Shown: positions 44,133 to 54,348 of the stretch, in pieces
How positions within the stretch are numbered: the first letter of the stretch is position 1
How the letters are laid out: the number at the start of each line of letters is the position of its first letter
Assembly (NCBI GenBank): GCA_033725935.1
Contig: MU867073.1
Location: 248,001-312,000, forward strand
DNA: 64,000 nt
Direction of reading: 5' to 3'
Source: Cladorrhinum sp. PSN259
Taxonomy: Eukaryota > Ascomycota > Sordariomycetes > Sordariales > Podosporaceae
Position numbers and translations under genes: made by a program
Notes under the pieces: model-generated
The model's input: the letters and a program-made list of their open reading frames with translations, nothing else
What the model was told of the DNA's origin: nothing
Databases searched by the model: none

Positions 44133-45805
44133 GGACACGCCCGAAGACAATAAATCAGATTCCCCAAACTTTCAACATATTATCCCGCCGCGACGAACAC
44201 ATGCGCGACGATGACGACGACGAACGATTAAACTCACGAAAGGTTCGACTATTCTGAATCAGTCTTCTTTTTATTCTTCAAAAGCCGGGCTACTCTTTAG
44301 AGTCTATTGGAAATTTGGGGTAGGCAGCGTTTCAAAACTTACATCTTTACATTCATGCCATGAGGCGGGAAAGACTGTCCCTTAGACTACTACCCGCTAT
44401 TTGCTGGCGGCATTGGCAGAATTTTTTTCTATTTATTTATTTATTTCTGGCTTTTTGTTTATGTTCATTTTATGGAGGAAAGGGCCAAAGAGGACATGGG
44501 GAGGCTCTGATCCAAGAGATCATAGGGTTTTGGACGGAAGTGTCGGGTAGAAAGGTACGGATATCAAGAGAAGAGAGGACATTGGGAAGACATCAACAGA
44601 GACATTTTATCGAGTGTCAACAGGTATTTATAGGGACGAATAATGCGGTGACGTTCTTTGGCGAGGGTGTACATTATAGAAGGCACAGGAGAAAAAGAGA
44701 CCGCGGGTGCTAGTTTTGTATATCCATCACTAACTTTGGCATTTGGTGCGTAAAAAAGGAGCAAATGCATTATGTCCTAGGGGTTGTTCTAAATTGGTTG
44801 AAGAAATATAGTTGTAAGGTGTTGTAGGGCGTGGAGCTGGATTCTCAACATGAAAGGCCCATCTCGCAGGGTTCAAGATGATACGCATCGCAGAACTTTC
44901 TGAAGGCTGGCCCATTCGTCTCCACCATCGTCGTGATCTTCAAGCCTGCCAACCGCCACCACCGCCTGACTTGCATTGCTTCGGTTGGAGAGAAGACACG
45001 CGCAGCAAACCAAGTCACTGACGCTAGTGACGGTTGATAGGCAAACCAGAATTCCACGATGGTACGTACAGATACCACATATGTCAAATAAGGTGCAAGG
45101 CTAGGCATATATTTCCCGTTAACTTACCATTGTTCTTCCCGATTTGAATCGATCTCCGAGCGAGGGGGTTTTCTTTGAAGGAGGCTCCGCCATTTCACGT
45201 CATGTCTTCTTCAACCAGCTGTTGTCCGCTGAATCTGTCTCTTTCGTGCTGCGTGTGACGTGTGACACTACACTAAGAAGGCTTTTTGCTTTTTGCTTCA
45301 CTGCAAAGGTGGTTGCATTTAAGGAAATGCTACCACGTATGATAGGCAGGTTTACAGTCTGCAACAGATTTGGACAAGAAAGAGCATGTGATCGGTAGAT
45401 TTGCAAGGTTGTAACCCGGAAAAGCGCCTGCACAACGTAGACTTTCCTGGATTTGGGGGAAGGTATGTGGGGCAGAACCTAGCGCACCTTCACCCGCAAA
45501 ACCGCGGCACGCGGGGCCCGCGGGCGGGGAGCTGTACTTTTTTCTGGTGCGTGTTGAGTGAGTGGTGGAGGGGGAACCGCTTAAATGCAAAGCCGGACAT
45601 TCCGCACCCGTTTTAGTTGGTTTACCTTATTAATGTTTTTCTTAAACCGAATCACGTCCTTCCTCTCAAAGAGGTGACGTCGTTTCCTCTTGTTTTCAAC
45701 TCTTTCTTTTGGCTTTCCTTTTCACTTATTTCTCAAACAAATAATAAAAAGGGGACGGCACACAACTTGTTGGAAGAGAGAGGGAGAAACACCACACATA
45801 AAACC
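44133..45805. other. Intergenic, about 1.7 kb, with one weak small-gene candidate
   Basis: 3' end of the GT34 gene, then promoter and long 5' leader of dpl1. Short T-rich and ATTT-repeat stretches are near 44428-44444. Only the candidate at 44873-45193 has splice-like structure. Confidence 0.4.
44873..45193 (-). CDS. Possible very small orphan gene, two exons
   Basis: Exon 45193-45128 encodes MAEPPSKKTPSLGDRFKSGR and ends ATG|GTAAGT, a strong donor. The best in-phase second exon is 44965-44873, reading AVVAVGRLEDHDDGGDEWAS to a stop, 52 residues in all. Other acceptors give an immediate stop. The first exon is plausible; the second is a guess. Confidence 0.2.
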
Positions 45806-47787
45806 ATGTCTTCGGCCACGTCGCGCATGCCCGTGAGCCTGAGAGAAGGCTTCAACAATGTCAGGAAGAGGTCGAGGGCTGCTAGGAGCAGCAGCCCATT
45901 GGCGCTGGGAGTTGGAGTGGTAAACTTGGATTTGTCAGTTTTGACCCTTTTCTAAGTCTTTCTTACACATCATCATCTTCATCAGACCATTATGTACCCC
46001 CTTATATTTTCTTATATTATGTTCATTAACTTCGGCAATCCACTTGCACGGGGTCTTTGGATGGAGATATGCGCCAAGTTCAGCCGCCTTAACTCTATGC
46101 TCCTTTACGCCACTAAGTGATATATCTTCAACTTTGTTCTTTGTGTAACTGGAAGAAACCGAACTAACACTTCAAATCATAACCTAGGGTCCGCAACATA
46201 GTCTTTTTCCTCTTTCTTTTACGATGGACCCGTCGCGCATTATGGAAGCTCAAAGGCCGCGGTCTCATAGGCACTATCGTCGAGGCCTACATTGACACCC
46301 GCCGTGTACTTTACGGAATCTTCCTGAGATTACCAGGCGTTCGTAACCAAGTGAAGAAGCAAGTCGACGAGGCAGTGACTAAACTGCAAGGGAAATTGGT
46401 GCCTACCGGTGCGACCCGGTATCTGACTCTGCCAAAGCAAGGATGGGACCAAGAAGCAGTTCGCAAGGAACTTGAAGCTCTGGCAAACATGGACCACACC
46501 CGCTGGGAGGACGGTTATGTCTCCGGCGCCGTCTACCACGGAGAGGAAGAGTTGATGAAGCTTCAAACCGAGGCGTACGGCAAGTTTACCGTCGCCAACC
46601 CGATTCACCCTGACGTATTCCCTGGAGTAAGAAAGATGGAGGCCGAGGTCGTCGCTATGGTTCTCAGTCTGTTCAATGCGCCACCTGGAGCTGCGGGAGC
46701 GAGCACCAGTGGTGGTACCGAGAGTATCATCATGGCCTGCTTGAGCGCCAGGCAGAAGGCCTATCACGAGCGTGGAGTTACCGAGCCGGAAATGATCCTA
46801 CCGGAAACCGCACATGTAGCCTTCCGCAAAGCAGGCGACTACTTCAAGATCAAGGTCCACCTCGTTGCCTGCCCAGCACCAACCTACCAAGTTGACATCC
46901 GCCGCATCTCCCGCCTCATCAACAGCAATACTATCCTGCTCGTCGGCTCGGCACCCAACTTCCCCCACGGAATCATTGATGATATCGCGACCCTTTCTAA
47001 GCTCGCGGTCCGCAACAAGATTCCTCTCCACGTCGACTGCTGCCTTGGTTCCTTCCTCGTTCCTTTCCTCTCACAAGCAGGATTTGAGTATCAACCCTTC
47101 GATTTCCGACTCAAGGGCGTCACTTCCATCTCGTGCGACACGCACAAGTATGGTTTCGCGCCCAAGGGTAACTCTACGGTTCTTTACAGAACTCAACAGC
47201 TCAGACAGTACCAGTACTTTGTCGACCCTGCCTGGTCAGGAGGCGTTTATGCCTCTCCGGGTATTGCTGGTTCTCGTCCTGGTGCGTTGATCGCTGCCTG
47301 CTGGGCCAGTCTCATGTCTGTTGGCGAATCCGGTTACCTTCAGGCGTGCATCCAGATTGTGGGCACGACGAAGAAACTTATCGAGCATATCCAGACTTCG
47401 CCTATTTTGTCTTCTGAACTTGAGATTCTCGGTAATCCGTTGGTATCAGTCTTGGCATTCAAGTCCAAGACTCTCAACATTTATGATATCGCGGACGGGA
47501 TGAGCGCCAAGGGATGGCACTTGAATGCGCTGCAGAACCCTCCTGCTATTCATGTCGCTTTGACGTTGCCGATTGTCAAGGTGTGGGAGAAGTTGGCTGC
47601 CGATTTGGAGGCAGTCATTCAGGAGGAGCAGGAGAAGGAGAGAGTTAGAGTGGTGGAGGGTGGGAAGGCGAAGGGGGCGGCGGTTGGTGATAGTGCTGCG
47701 CTTTATGGTGTTGCGGGGAGCCTGCCGAATAAGAGTGTTGTGGTTGATTTGGCGACAGGTTTCCTGGATATTTTGTATAAGGCATAA
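45806..47787 (+). CDS. dpl1: Sphingosine-1-phosphate (dihydrosphingosine-phosphate) lyase
   Basis: PLP-dependent ER enzyme that splits long-chain base phosphates into a fatty aldehyde and phosphoethanolamine, ending sphingolipid breakdown. Exons 45806-45919, 45986-46116 and 46188-47787 give 614 residues; the phase-2 second junction rebuilds Lys. The N-terminus is luminal, with one membrane region across the junctions (TIMYPLIFSYIMFINFG and later NIVFFLFLL). The catalytic domain has YLTLPKQGWDQEAVRKEL, SGAVYHGEEELMKL, ASTSGGTESIIMACLSARQ, PLHVDCCLGSFLVPF and the Schiff-base motif SCDTHKYGFAPKG with Lys at about residue 402. SGGVYASPGIAGSRPGALIA follows. All key motifs are intact. Identification is secure. 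Confidence 0.96.
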
Positions 47788-48028
47788 TAGATGGGAAGGG
47801 CGATGAATGAGTAATAGTGACGATGGATGATGAGTAAACCTTTGAGGAAAAGAGAGAATGGAAGTCTCCTATTATTAGTTCTTATCATTCACTAGCCTTT
47901 TCTATTTTATAAAAGTTGATCACTCAACGTATATGCATTACATACTCTTAGCTCAGTTTGAGTGAAGCAAACATCATGACCGTAGATGGGTAGACTTTAG
48001 AAGGCGAGTACGAAAGGGAGAAAACGGC

Positions 48029-48321
48029 AAAAAGCTCACCCGCCTCCCTCTCGGAGGCGGGCTACGAAAACCCCAGCTACCTAGTGCACTTGCCAGGGGT
48101 TTTCTGCGGCGATCGAAGACACCAATACCACACGAGGATGTAGATGAATTCGCGGGGGTCGGAAGCTCTAACACCAGCACGAGGATGGAAGAGATCCGTG
48201 GGAGGGAGCGCCACGGCCGGGAGTTGAACCCGGGGGAGGTCCAGGTTGGACGCTTCCCTGCTCTTCATGGGTGGTGACTGCCCTCAGTGTGATGATCCCA
48301 TGTTCCCAGGGAAGGAAGCTA
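48029..48321 (-). ncRNA. Structured tRNA-derived element, Pol III-type (copy B)
   Basis: Read on the minus strand: an A-box-like TAGCTTCCTTCCCTGG near 48321-48306; an exact 5-7-5 T-arm CCGGG-TTCAACT-CCCGG around 48232-48216, containing the B-box; GGGAAGCG and CGCTCCC on either side able to pair; and a GTCC-AACCT-GGAC mini-hairpin between. A 21-bp block at 48183-48203 is identical to 8308-8328 of copy A. Further on come a 9-bp stem with ~21-nt loop (GAAAACCCC/GGGGTTTTC, 48065-48105 region), a perfect 9-bp GC hairpin at 48039-48061, then T5 at 48033-48029. It is not a standard tRNA. It could be a small structured Pol III transcript or a SINE copy. The outer limit is uncertain. Confidence 0.45.
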
Positions 48322-48405
48322 TGTCCTAGAACACGTGAACCTTCCCAATTTTCAGGAGTATAAACACCCTCTCCTTTTCGAGCCCTCTCGCTTTCTTCTC
48401 TTGCA

Positions 48406-49251
48406 TCACCTCGTCACGTCCCCTTCAAACCCGAAATTGCGCAGTTTTCCGTCGTAGGCACTGGTATCCTGGTGAGGTGTTTGACATTCTTCTTCCATGA
48501 GCGACTGAGAGACACCTCTGCCGCTTTCTTGTTCTGAAGCCTGGATTCCGGACCTGGGTCTAGCCAGAAGAAAAGCACGAGCTGCCTCACACTTACGATT
48601 GCACGTTCTGGTAAGAAAATCCCGGATATTCTTCCCGAATCAAGCGGGGCCGGGTCTTTAGGCCCTTCGGTTTTTGGACAAGGGTACACGGTAATGGAAA
48701 GTTGGGGACTTCTGGAATGCCATGATTCAGGTACACGAAACCCATCAACTCCACGAATTCAAAGTTGACAGGTCCCCACACTTCTTTCATATTTCTGGGG
48801 AATATTTCGAGGATGAGATGGGATGGCATGTGACGTCTGCGGAAGGTAGAGTTGACGTTTCAAAGTTAAGCTTGCAGGGAAACTAGTTCAAGATGCTGCT
48901 AGAGATGGTTATAAAATGCTTCAAAGCACCAGATGCTTCATCTGCTCCCATCTCATAGCTGTGCGGTTATGGGAGAGATGCAGCTCAGGTAAAACGTCAA
49001 GGTATGTGGACCTGTCGAATCGAACGATGATGACATCACACAGCTTGAGCTCAATTTGAGCTGAGCTTCCCACCACCATGGTGATGTGCTGGCCTGCAAA
49101 ATGATATTTCCGTGTCTACATTCTCGTCTCCCTGATGAATGAAGTTTCCCCCTGCCTCGGCCCAGGAGTCCATGACCCGTAAACTCACTTGTCTCCAAAA
49201 GTCTAGATCGGGCAGAGGTGGATATCTTGACAGCAGATAACCGCAATCCAT
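48406..49251 (-). CDS. Hypothetical orphan protein, tentative four-exon model
   Basis: Tentative exons 49251-49189, 49088-49012, 48836-48597 and 48553-48406, all in phase, give 175 residues. Evidence: donors GTGAGT and GTAAGT at exons 1 and 3, a good CTTCCGCAG acceptor before exon 3, and coding-like text such as ITMVVGSSAQIELKLCDVII, VWGPVNFEFVELMGFVYLNH and DTSAYDGKLRNFGFEGD. Weak points: the exon 2 donor (GTCCAC) and a last intron of only 43 nt (or 37 with an alternative AG). Intron 1 read through also looks coding, so a frameshifted gene is possible. It diverges from the succinyl-CoA ligase gene, sharing a 350-bp promoter region (49252-49601). No domain recognised. Confidence 0.35.
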
Positions 49252-49601
49252 GCATCAAGCGTGACCAAGATCCATTGCAGGTTTCCAAACCCGGCTATCG
49301 CACTTACATTATCCAGTGGGTTTGCAGGTGTCGGCTGAGGCTGTCGGGAGCTGATGGGGGTTTTGAAGCCGGTTATTGGATCGGCTATTGCCGGGGCGGT
49401 CCTCCTACCAATCGTAACCCGTGCCGCAGCTGTTGGCCTTTCCCCTGGGCGGGAAGCGTCATTTCGAAAAGCGACACGGCGCCCAGGGTCTCCAAAAGTC
49501 TATTCCCCCCCCTCAAACCTTTTGATCATCCACTGATCTCATATCACCCGCCAAACAGGAAGACGCCCGTATCTTCTTTGCATCATACTCACATACACAT
49601 A

Positions 49602-51211
49602 ATGTACAGACTCGGCAGTCGCAGTCGCGCATTGGCCTCGGCCCTTGCTGCTCCCAAGGTGAATTTCATTCAATTCGCTCCCGCCTTGATTCCGCTATGA
49701 TGAAACTGACAATTGTTGTCTTGAAACGAAATCGCAGGTTTCCCCCTCTACCAGAATCACCAGCATTGCGCAACAACAACAAAGGAGAAACCTTTCCATT
49801 CACGAATACCGCTCTGCCGACCTCCTCAGCAAGGTAAGAGACCTTATCGCAGCACACCTCATTGCATCCGGCGACGCCCAACATACATACTGACATATGA
49901 CCCCGCGACGAACAGTATGGCATCGATGTCCCCAAGGGCTCAGTCGCGACCACCGCCGCCGAGGCCGAGGCAATCGCAAAGGATATTGGTGGTGAGGACA
50001 TGGTGATCAAGGCCCAGGTTCTCGCCGGTGGCCGTGGAAAGGGTACCTTCGACAACGGCCTCAAGGGCGGTGTCCGCGTTATCTACTCCCCCACCGAGGC
50101 CAAGATGTTCGCCGAGCAGATGATCGGCCACAAGCTGGTTACCAAGCAGACTGGCGCCGCTGGTCGTCTCTGCAACGCCGTTTACATTTGTGAGCGCAAG
50201 TTCGCCCGCCGCGAGTTCTACCTTGCCGTCCTCATGGATCGTGCTTCTCAGGGCCCCGTCATTGTCTCCTCGTCCCAGGGTGGTGTTGATATCGAGGGTG
50301 TCGCTAAGGAGAACCCCGATGCCATCACCACTACTTACATCGACATCAACGTCGGCGTCACTGATGAGATCGCTCGCGGCATCGCTACCAAGCTCGGCTT
50401 CAGCGAGCAGTGCGTTGAGGATGCCAAGGACACGATCCAGAAGCTCTACAAGATCTTCCTCGAGAAGGACGCCACCCAAATCGAGATCAACCCCCTCTCC
50501 GAGACCTCTGACCACAAAGTCATGTGCATGGACGCAAAATTCGGGTTCGATGACAATGCCGAATTCCGCCAGAAGGAGGTCTTCGAGTGGCGCGATACCA
50601 CCCAGGAGGACCCCGAGGAGGTTCGCGCTGCCGAGTCCGGCCTGAACTTCATCAAGCTCGACGGTGATATTGGCTGCCTCGTCAACGGTGCCGGTCTTGC
50701 CATGGCCACCATGGACATCATCAAGCTCAACGGCGGTCAGCCAGCCAACTTCCTTGACGTTGGTGGTGGCGCCACCCCCGCTGCCATCAAGGAGGCGTTC
50801 GAGCTCATTACTAGCGACACCAAGGTCACTGCCATCTTTGTCAACATCTTCGGCGGTATCGTCCGCTGCGACGCCATCGCCCACGGCTTGATCAACACGG
50901 TCAAGTCGCTCAACCTCAAGATCCCCATCATTGCTCGTCTCCAGGGCACCAACATGGAACAGGCTCGCAAGCTGATTGACGAGTCCGGCATGAAGATTTT
51001 CTCGATCGATGATCTCCAAAATGCTGCCGAGAAGGCTGTTCAGTTCAGCAAGGTTGTCAAGATGGGTACGTTTGATTTCGATTCTGCAATTCGATCACTG
51101 TGACAAAATTTGATAGCATGTAGTGTTTGCTAACTGTTGGGCTCTTTTGGTGTTTGTTTTCTTATAGCTCGGGACATTGATGTTGGCGTTGAGTTCACTC
51201 TCGGTATCTAA
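49602..51211 (+). CDS. Succinate-CoA ligase beta subunit, mitochondrial
   Basis: Beta subunit of the TCA-cycle enzyme interconverting succinyl-CoA and succinate with ATP/GTP formation in the mitochondrial matrix. Exons 49602-49658, 49738-49833, 49916-51065 and 51168-51211 give 448 residues. The first two short exons encode an Arg/Ser/Ala/Gln-rich presequence (MYRLGSRSRALASALAAPK, QQQQRRN) before LSIHEYRSADLL. ATP-grasp domain: VIKAQVLAGGRGKGTF, KDATQIEINPLSET and MDAKFGFDDNAEFR. CoA-ligase domain: GLAMATMDIIKLNGGQPANF, LDVGGGAT and IFVNIFGGIVRCD. The last exon adds only 14 residues (ARDIDVGVEFTLGI). Codon use is strongly biased to C-ending codons, as for a highly expressed gene. Secure. Confidence 0.97.
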
Positions 51212-52011
51212 GCTCATTTTTCCGGGTCGGTTGGTTCTTTAAAGCGTGGTTTATTTGGCTTCGCGGGTATATCTTTATAGACATAGAGAGAGAAAGATAT
51301 GGGTCTCAACAAACACACGTATAACGTGGTAATGGAATACTCGGGGGCCTTGTTTTTCCCCCTCTTCTTTTCCTGAAGGGGAAGGGGTCGTCTTTGAACA
51401 TACCTTTGTAAGGCTCTCTCTCTTGTTGCTAATTAGCCGGAATTGAAAATCTGTGGTTTTGATGTTTATATCATTTGGGTTGTTTGTTTGATGTGGTGCA
51501 TAACCGGAGAAGGAATTCATGGAGTTGCTTGGGGGCGGCGGCCTGGCCAGAGTGCCGGGTAGGGAGAGTCTGGGCTGATCGGGGCTTAAGAGATTCCTGC
51601 TTAATTTATCGGATGCAAGGCGAGGAGAGACTGGGTCAATGAGTTCTAGACCCCTTTCGACCTTATTGGGGGTTTCCTTTGCTGTTAAGTTGGTACCGAT
51701 GAGATCGTCGACAGGGTTTTATTAAGGCAAGGTAAGGGGTGGGCAAAGATCGCCGTATACGTATAGGTATGTACAGTGTGCGTTAAGTATCTGAAGAGCA
51801 AAAAGAAGGTTAAAAGTAGTAGAAGGAATTTTGATGTCAAACTTTTTTGTGCTGCAAGAAACGGTCCAGATGATGAGGGAGTTTTTTTGGGGGATGCTTA
51901 TGAGATATAGCGAAGTGGAAGAGGAGACGAGGAGACGATGACATGGTAAAATCTACAAAAAGTTTGGGGGTCTTGCAATCTTTCTTATAACTTTCTATTT
52001 CTATCTATCTG

Positions 52012-52014
<3 letters not shown>

Positions 52015-52054
<40 letters not shown>
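52015..52054. repeat. (CT)n microsatellite
   Basis: About 20 uninterrupted CT units, preceded by CTAT/CTGT repeats from 52001. Confidence 0.95.
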
Positions 52055-52058
<4 letters not shown>

Positions 52059-52435
52059 GGCAAACTTTCGGTTATTACCTTTTTTTTATTTTATGGGATG
52101 GATGCTTTCGCACGTACGGAGAAAAATATTTTGGGAATTTTGGACTAGGTACTGTTGCAGGTATGTGGTTAAGGGTTTTTTGTTGGAAAGTACTGTACAT
52201 GAAAGGTATTTAGCCAAGCTCTAACGCACAAAGATAAGGTACAGTAGGTCTGGAACAGGCCATTTTGTTTCTGTTTTTGATGACCGGGGTTTGGTTGGTT
52301 GGTAGATGATGCGTAGTAGTAGGAGGTCTGGCGAGGGGAAACTTGGGAACTTTCTCTTCGGTTGGTTAATAAGCTTTTGGCGGTAAAGCTGGATGGGTTT
52401 CCAGGGTGTTTGTCAGGGTGGGATGAGAGGATTTC

Positions 52436-52463
52436 GTGGTGGTGGTGGTGGTGGTGGTGGTGG
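52436..52463. repeat. (GGT)n microsatellite
   Basis: About nine GGT units in a G-rich stretch. Confidence 0.95.
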
Positions 52464-53610
52464 CAAAGGCGAGACTTGCAGTTTGCAGCAGCGGGGCGAT
52501 GTTACCCCGGAGGAGGGGGAAGCTGGGGAAGTGCGAAGCTGGTGAGGTCTGCTGGGAATGGACAGCTTGGGAAGACGGGGGCGCCGGCCGAGGTGGTACA
52601 TAAGATGCGGGGGGGATACTCTGGCTGGTAGTGTAGTTTGCGATAGAGAGCTTGGGTTACTTGGGCATCTTAGGAAGGGTGAGTGGCACGGGGCCACTTC
52701 CGCTTATTTGGGACTGGATGGTGTGTTTTCCTTGCTTGCTTTGGCTGACAGAAAGCGAGGTTTTTAGTATAATGTGGTATTAGTATAGGTCGAGTGACTA
52801 GGATTAGGAGGGGATGGGGAGAGATGGTTATTAGTTATTTGGATTTTGGGATTTTGGGGTTTTGGGGTTCTATTAGGTGGAAGGGTAAAGTACTGCTGTA
52901 CCTTGGTTTGAGAAATTGAGGTGCTGTTGATGAGCACCTTGTTTGTAAGAAAGACATAATGATTCAAATATCTCCGGTATCAAGCCGAAATGCCAAGACG
53001 AACTACAAGATAGCAAAAGGCACCAAGCGAGGAAGATGAGGAGAGGAGACAGTACTCCGGCGATAGAGTGGTGTGATAAGACACACACAGACGTGCATGG
53101 CATTTGCATAATATATGTCGCACACGACCAGAGAATCATGTCCAGCCCTACACAACAAACTTGGAATTGATTGGGCCTGGAACAGACGGCAGGCAATGTG
53201 TGTGGTTCCCGGACTTTTGGTCTCTTGGGATATCGGCAGGTGTGGCTCGTTCGGGGGAAACTCCAATCAGTTGACACACGCTTGACTTGATACGCATCAA
53301 GGGCGAGGAGAGGAGTTGGTCTTGGCGCATGTTGTCGGGAGCGTCGGTTTGGAGAAAATCAATATTGGTCATGTAGGTAGGTGACATGGGGCTCGGTTTC
53401 CTTCTCACTCAGCTGAGTCTGAGTGTATATAGATATCGTGTGTCCTTTCCCCCCTTTCGACTGTTGAGCCGTGTCAGAAGTCCTTTCTTTCTGTTTTGGA
53501 CTTGTTGTAACAATCATCCACTTATACACCTGGAGTGCCAAGCCTCTCCTCCTCTTGGTCCCATATCACCACCCATCTTCACACTACCACAAGACCTCAA
53601 AGAGAGCAAC

Positions 53611-53952
53611 ATGACAATCTGCTCTTGTTCCTCCTGCATCGCATTAGCAGCACAAACAGTCATGAATGCCCCAAGGTTTGCTGTTTGTCCTACCACCAGC
53701 GGTCACCAAGCCTACGCTGCTCCCACTACCTATCAACAATCACAACAATCACAACAATCACAAGCTCCTCCCACTTGTCGTCATCAACATTCACAGCCTC
53801 AACAAGCAGCTAGGCCCAAACCCAAGAGATCATACACTAGTTCCTCAGGGAGCAGCACAAGCAGTTCTATCCTCTCAAGGTTAAAAAGGAAGAGCAGCGT
53901 GGAGAGCATGGCGAGTGATATGGTTGGTCTTCTTCCGGAGAGTGAGAAGTGA
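53611..53952 (+). CDS. Small Cys-start, Gln/Ser-rich hypothetical protein
   Basis: 113 residues, single exon, starting MTICSCSSCIALAAQ: three Cys in the first nine residues (CSCSSC), which could be palmitoylated or bind metal. The middle has three QSQ repeats encoded by a tandem CAACAATCA array (53734-53761). The C-terminal half is Ser-rich and basic (SSSILSRLKRKSSVES), then acidic (LLPESEK). No signal peptide. The frame is open upstream to 53386, but that part reads like an untranslated leader. No family is recognised. Confidence 0.5.
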   Translation: MTICSCSSCIALAAQTVMNAPRFAVCPTTSGHQAYAAPTTYQQSQQSQQSQAPPTCRHQHSQPQQAARPKPKRSYTSSSGSSTSSSILSRLKRKSSVESMASDMVGLLPESEK

Positions 53953-54348
53953 ATTCCTTAGGAAGGATCCTCTGGGTAGGATTTTGTTATTGCATTTGGC
54001 GCAGGTATAACTGGAGTTATATACGGTCAGGGATTGTTCTCAGCTTTTTCTTTTTACCTTTTCAAGTTGGTTTGGTTGGACGATGGGGGCAAGGGAAGAG
54101 GAACAGGATGATACCTACTAGGGACTTTGCGAGAATTGCATTGCATTTTTATTTGCGCCTGTCTTTATACATCAACATTGAGCGATGTATTGTTTATTCT
54201 TTTTGCTATAAATGCCAATAAACCCCTACTACATAATTCATCATAAGAAATAAAAGTCTAGAACCATTCTCTCGGATAAGAACTCCAAAGTTCATTCAAA
54301 GTCTGAAAGGTTGCCCTTTTTCTCTTTCTTTATCTTATAGTCATGCCC
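53953..54348. other. Convergent 3' spacer
   Basis: 396 bp between two convergent genes. It has T-rich sequence and an AATAAA motif at about 54219. No gene. Confidence 0.6.

Larger units (their letters stand above)
51212..53610. other. Intergenic, about 2.4 kb, microsatellite-bearing
   Basis: Holds the 3' end of the succinate-CoA ligase gene and the upstream region of the small gene at 53611. (CT)n at 52015-52054 and (GGT)n at 52436-52463. Open frames here are produced by the repeats or have no domain. Confidence 0.5.

Noticed and set aside
49940..51019. Long minus-strand frame (359 codons) opposite the succinate-CoA ligase gene
   Set aside because: It is the mirror of a strongly codon-biased gene; low-complexity Leu/Gly/Val/Asp composition and no splice or promoter context.
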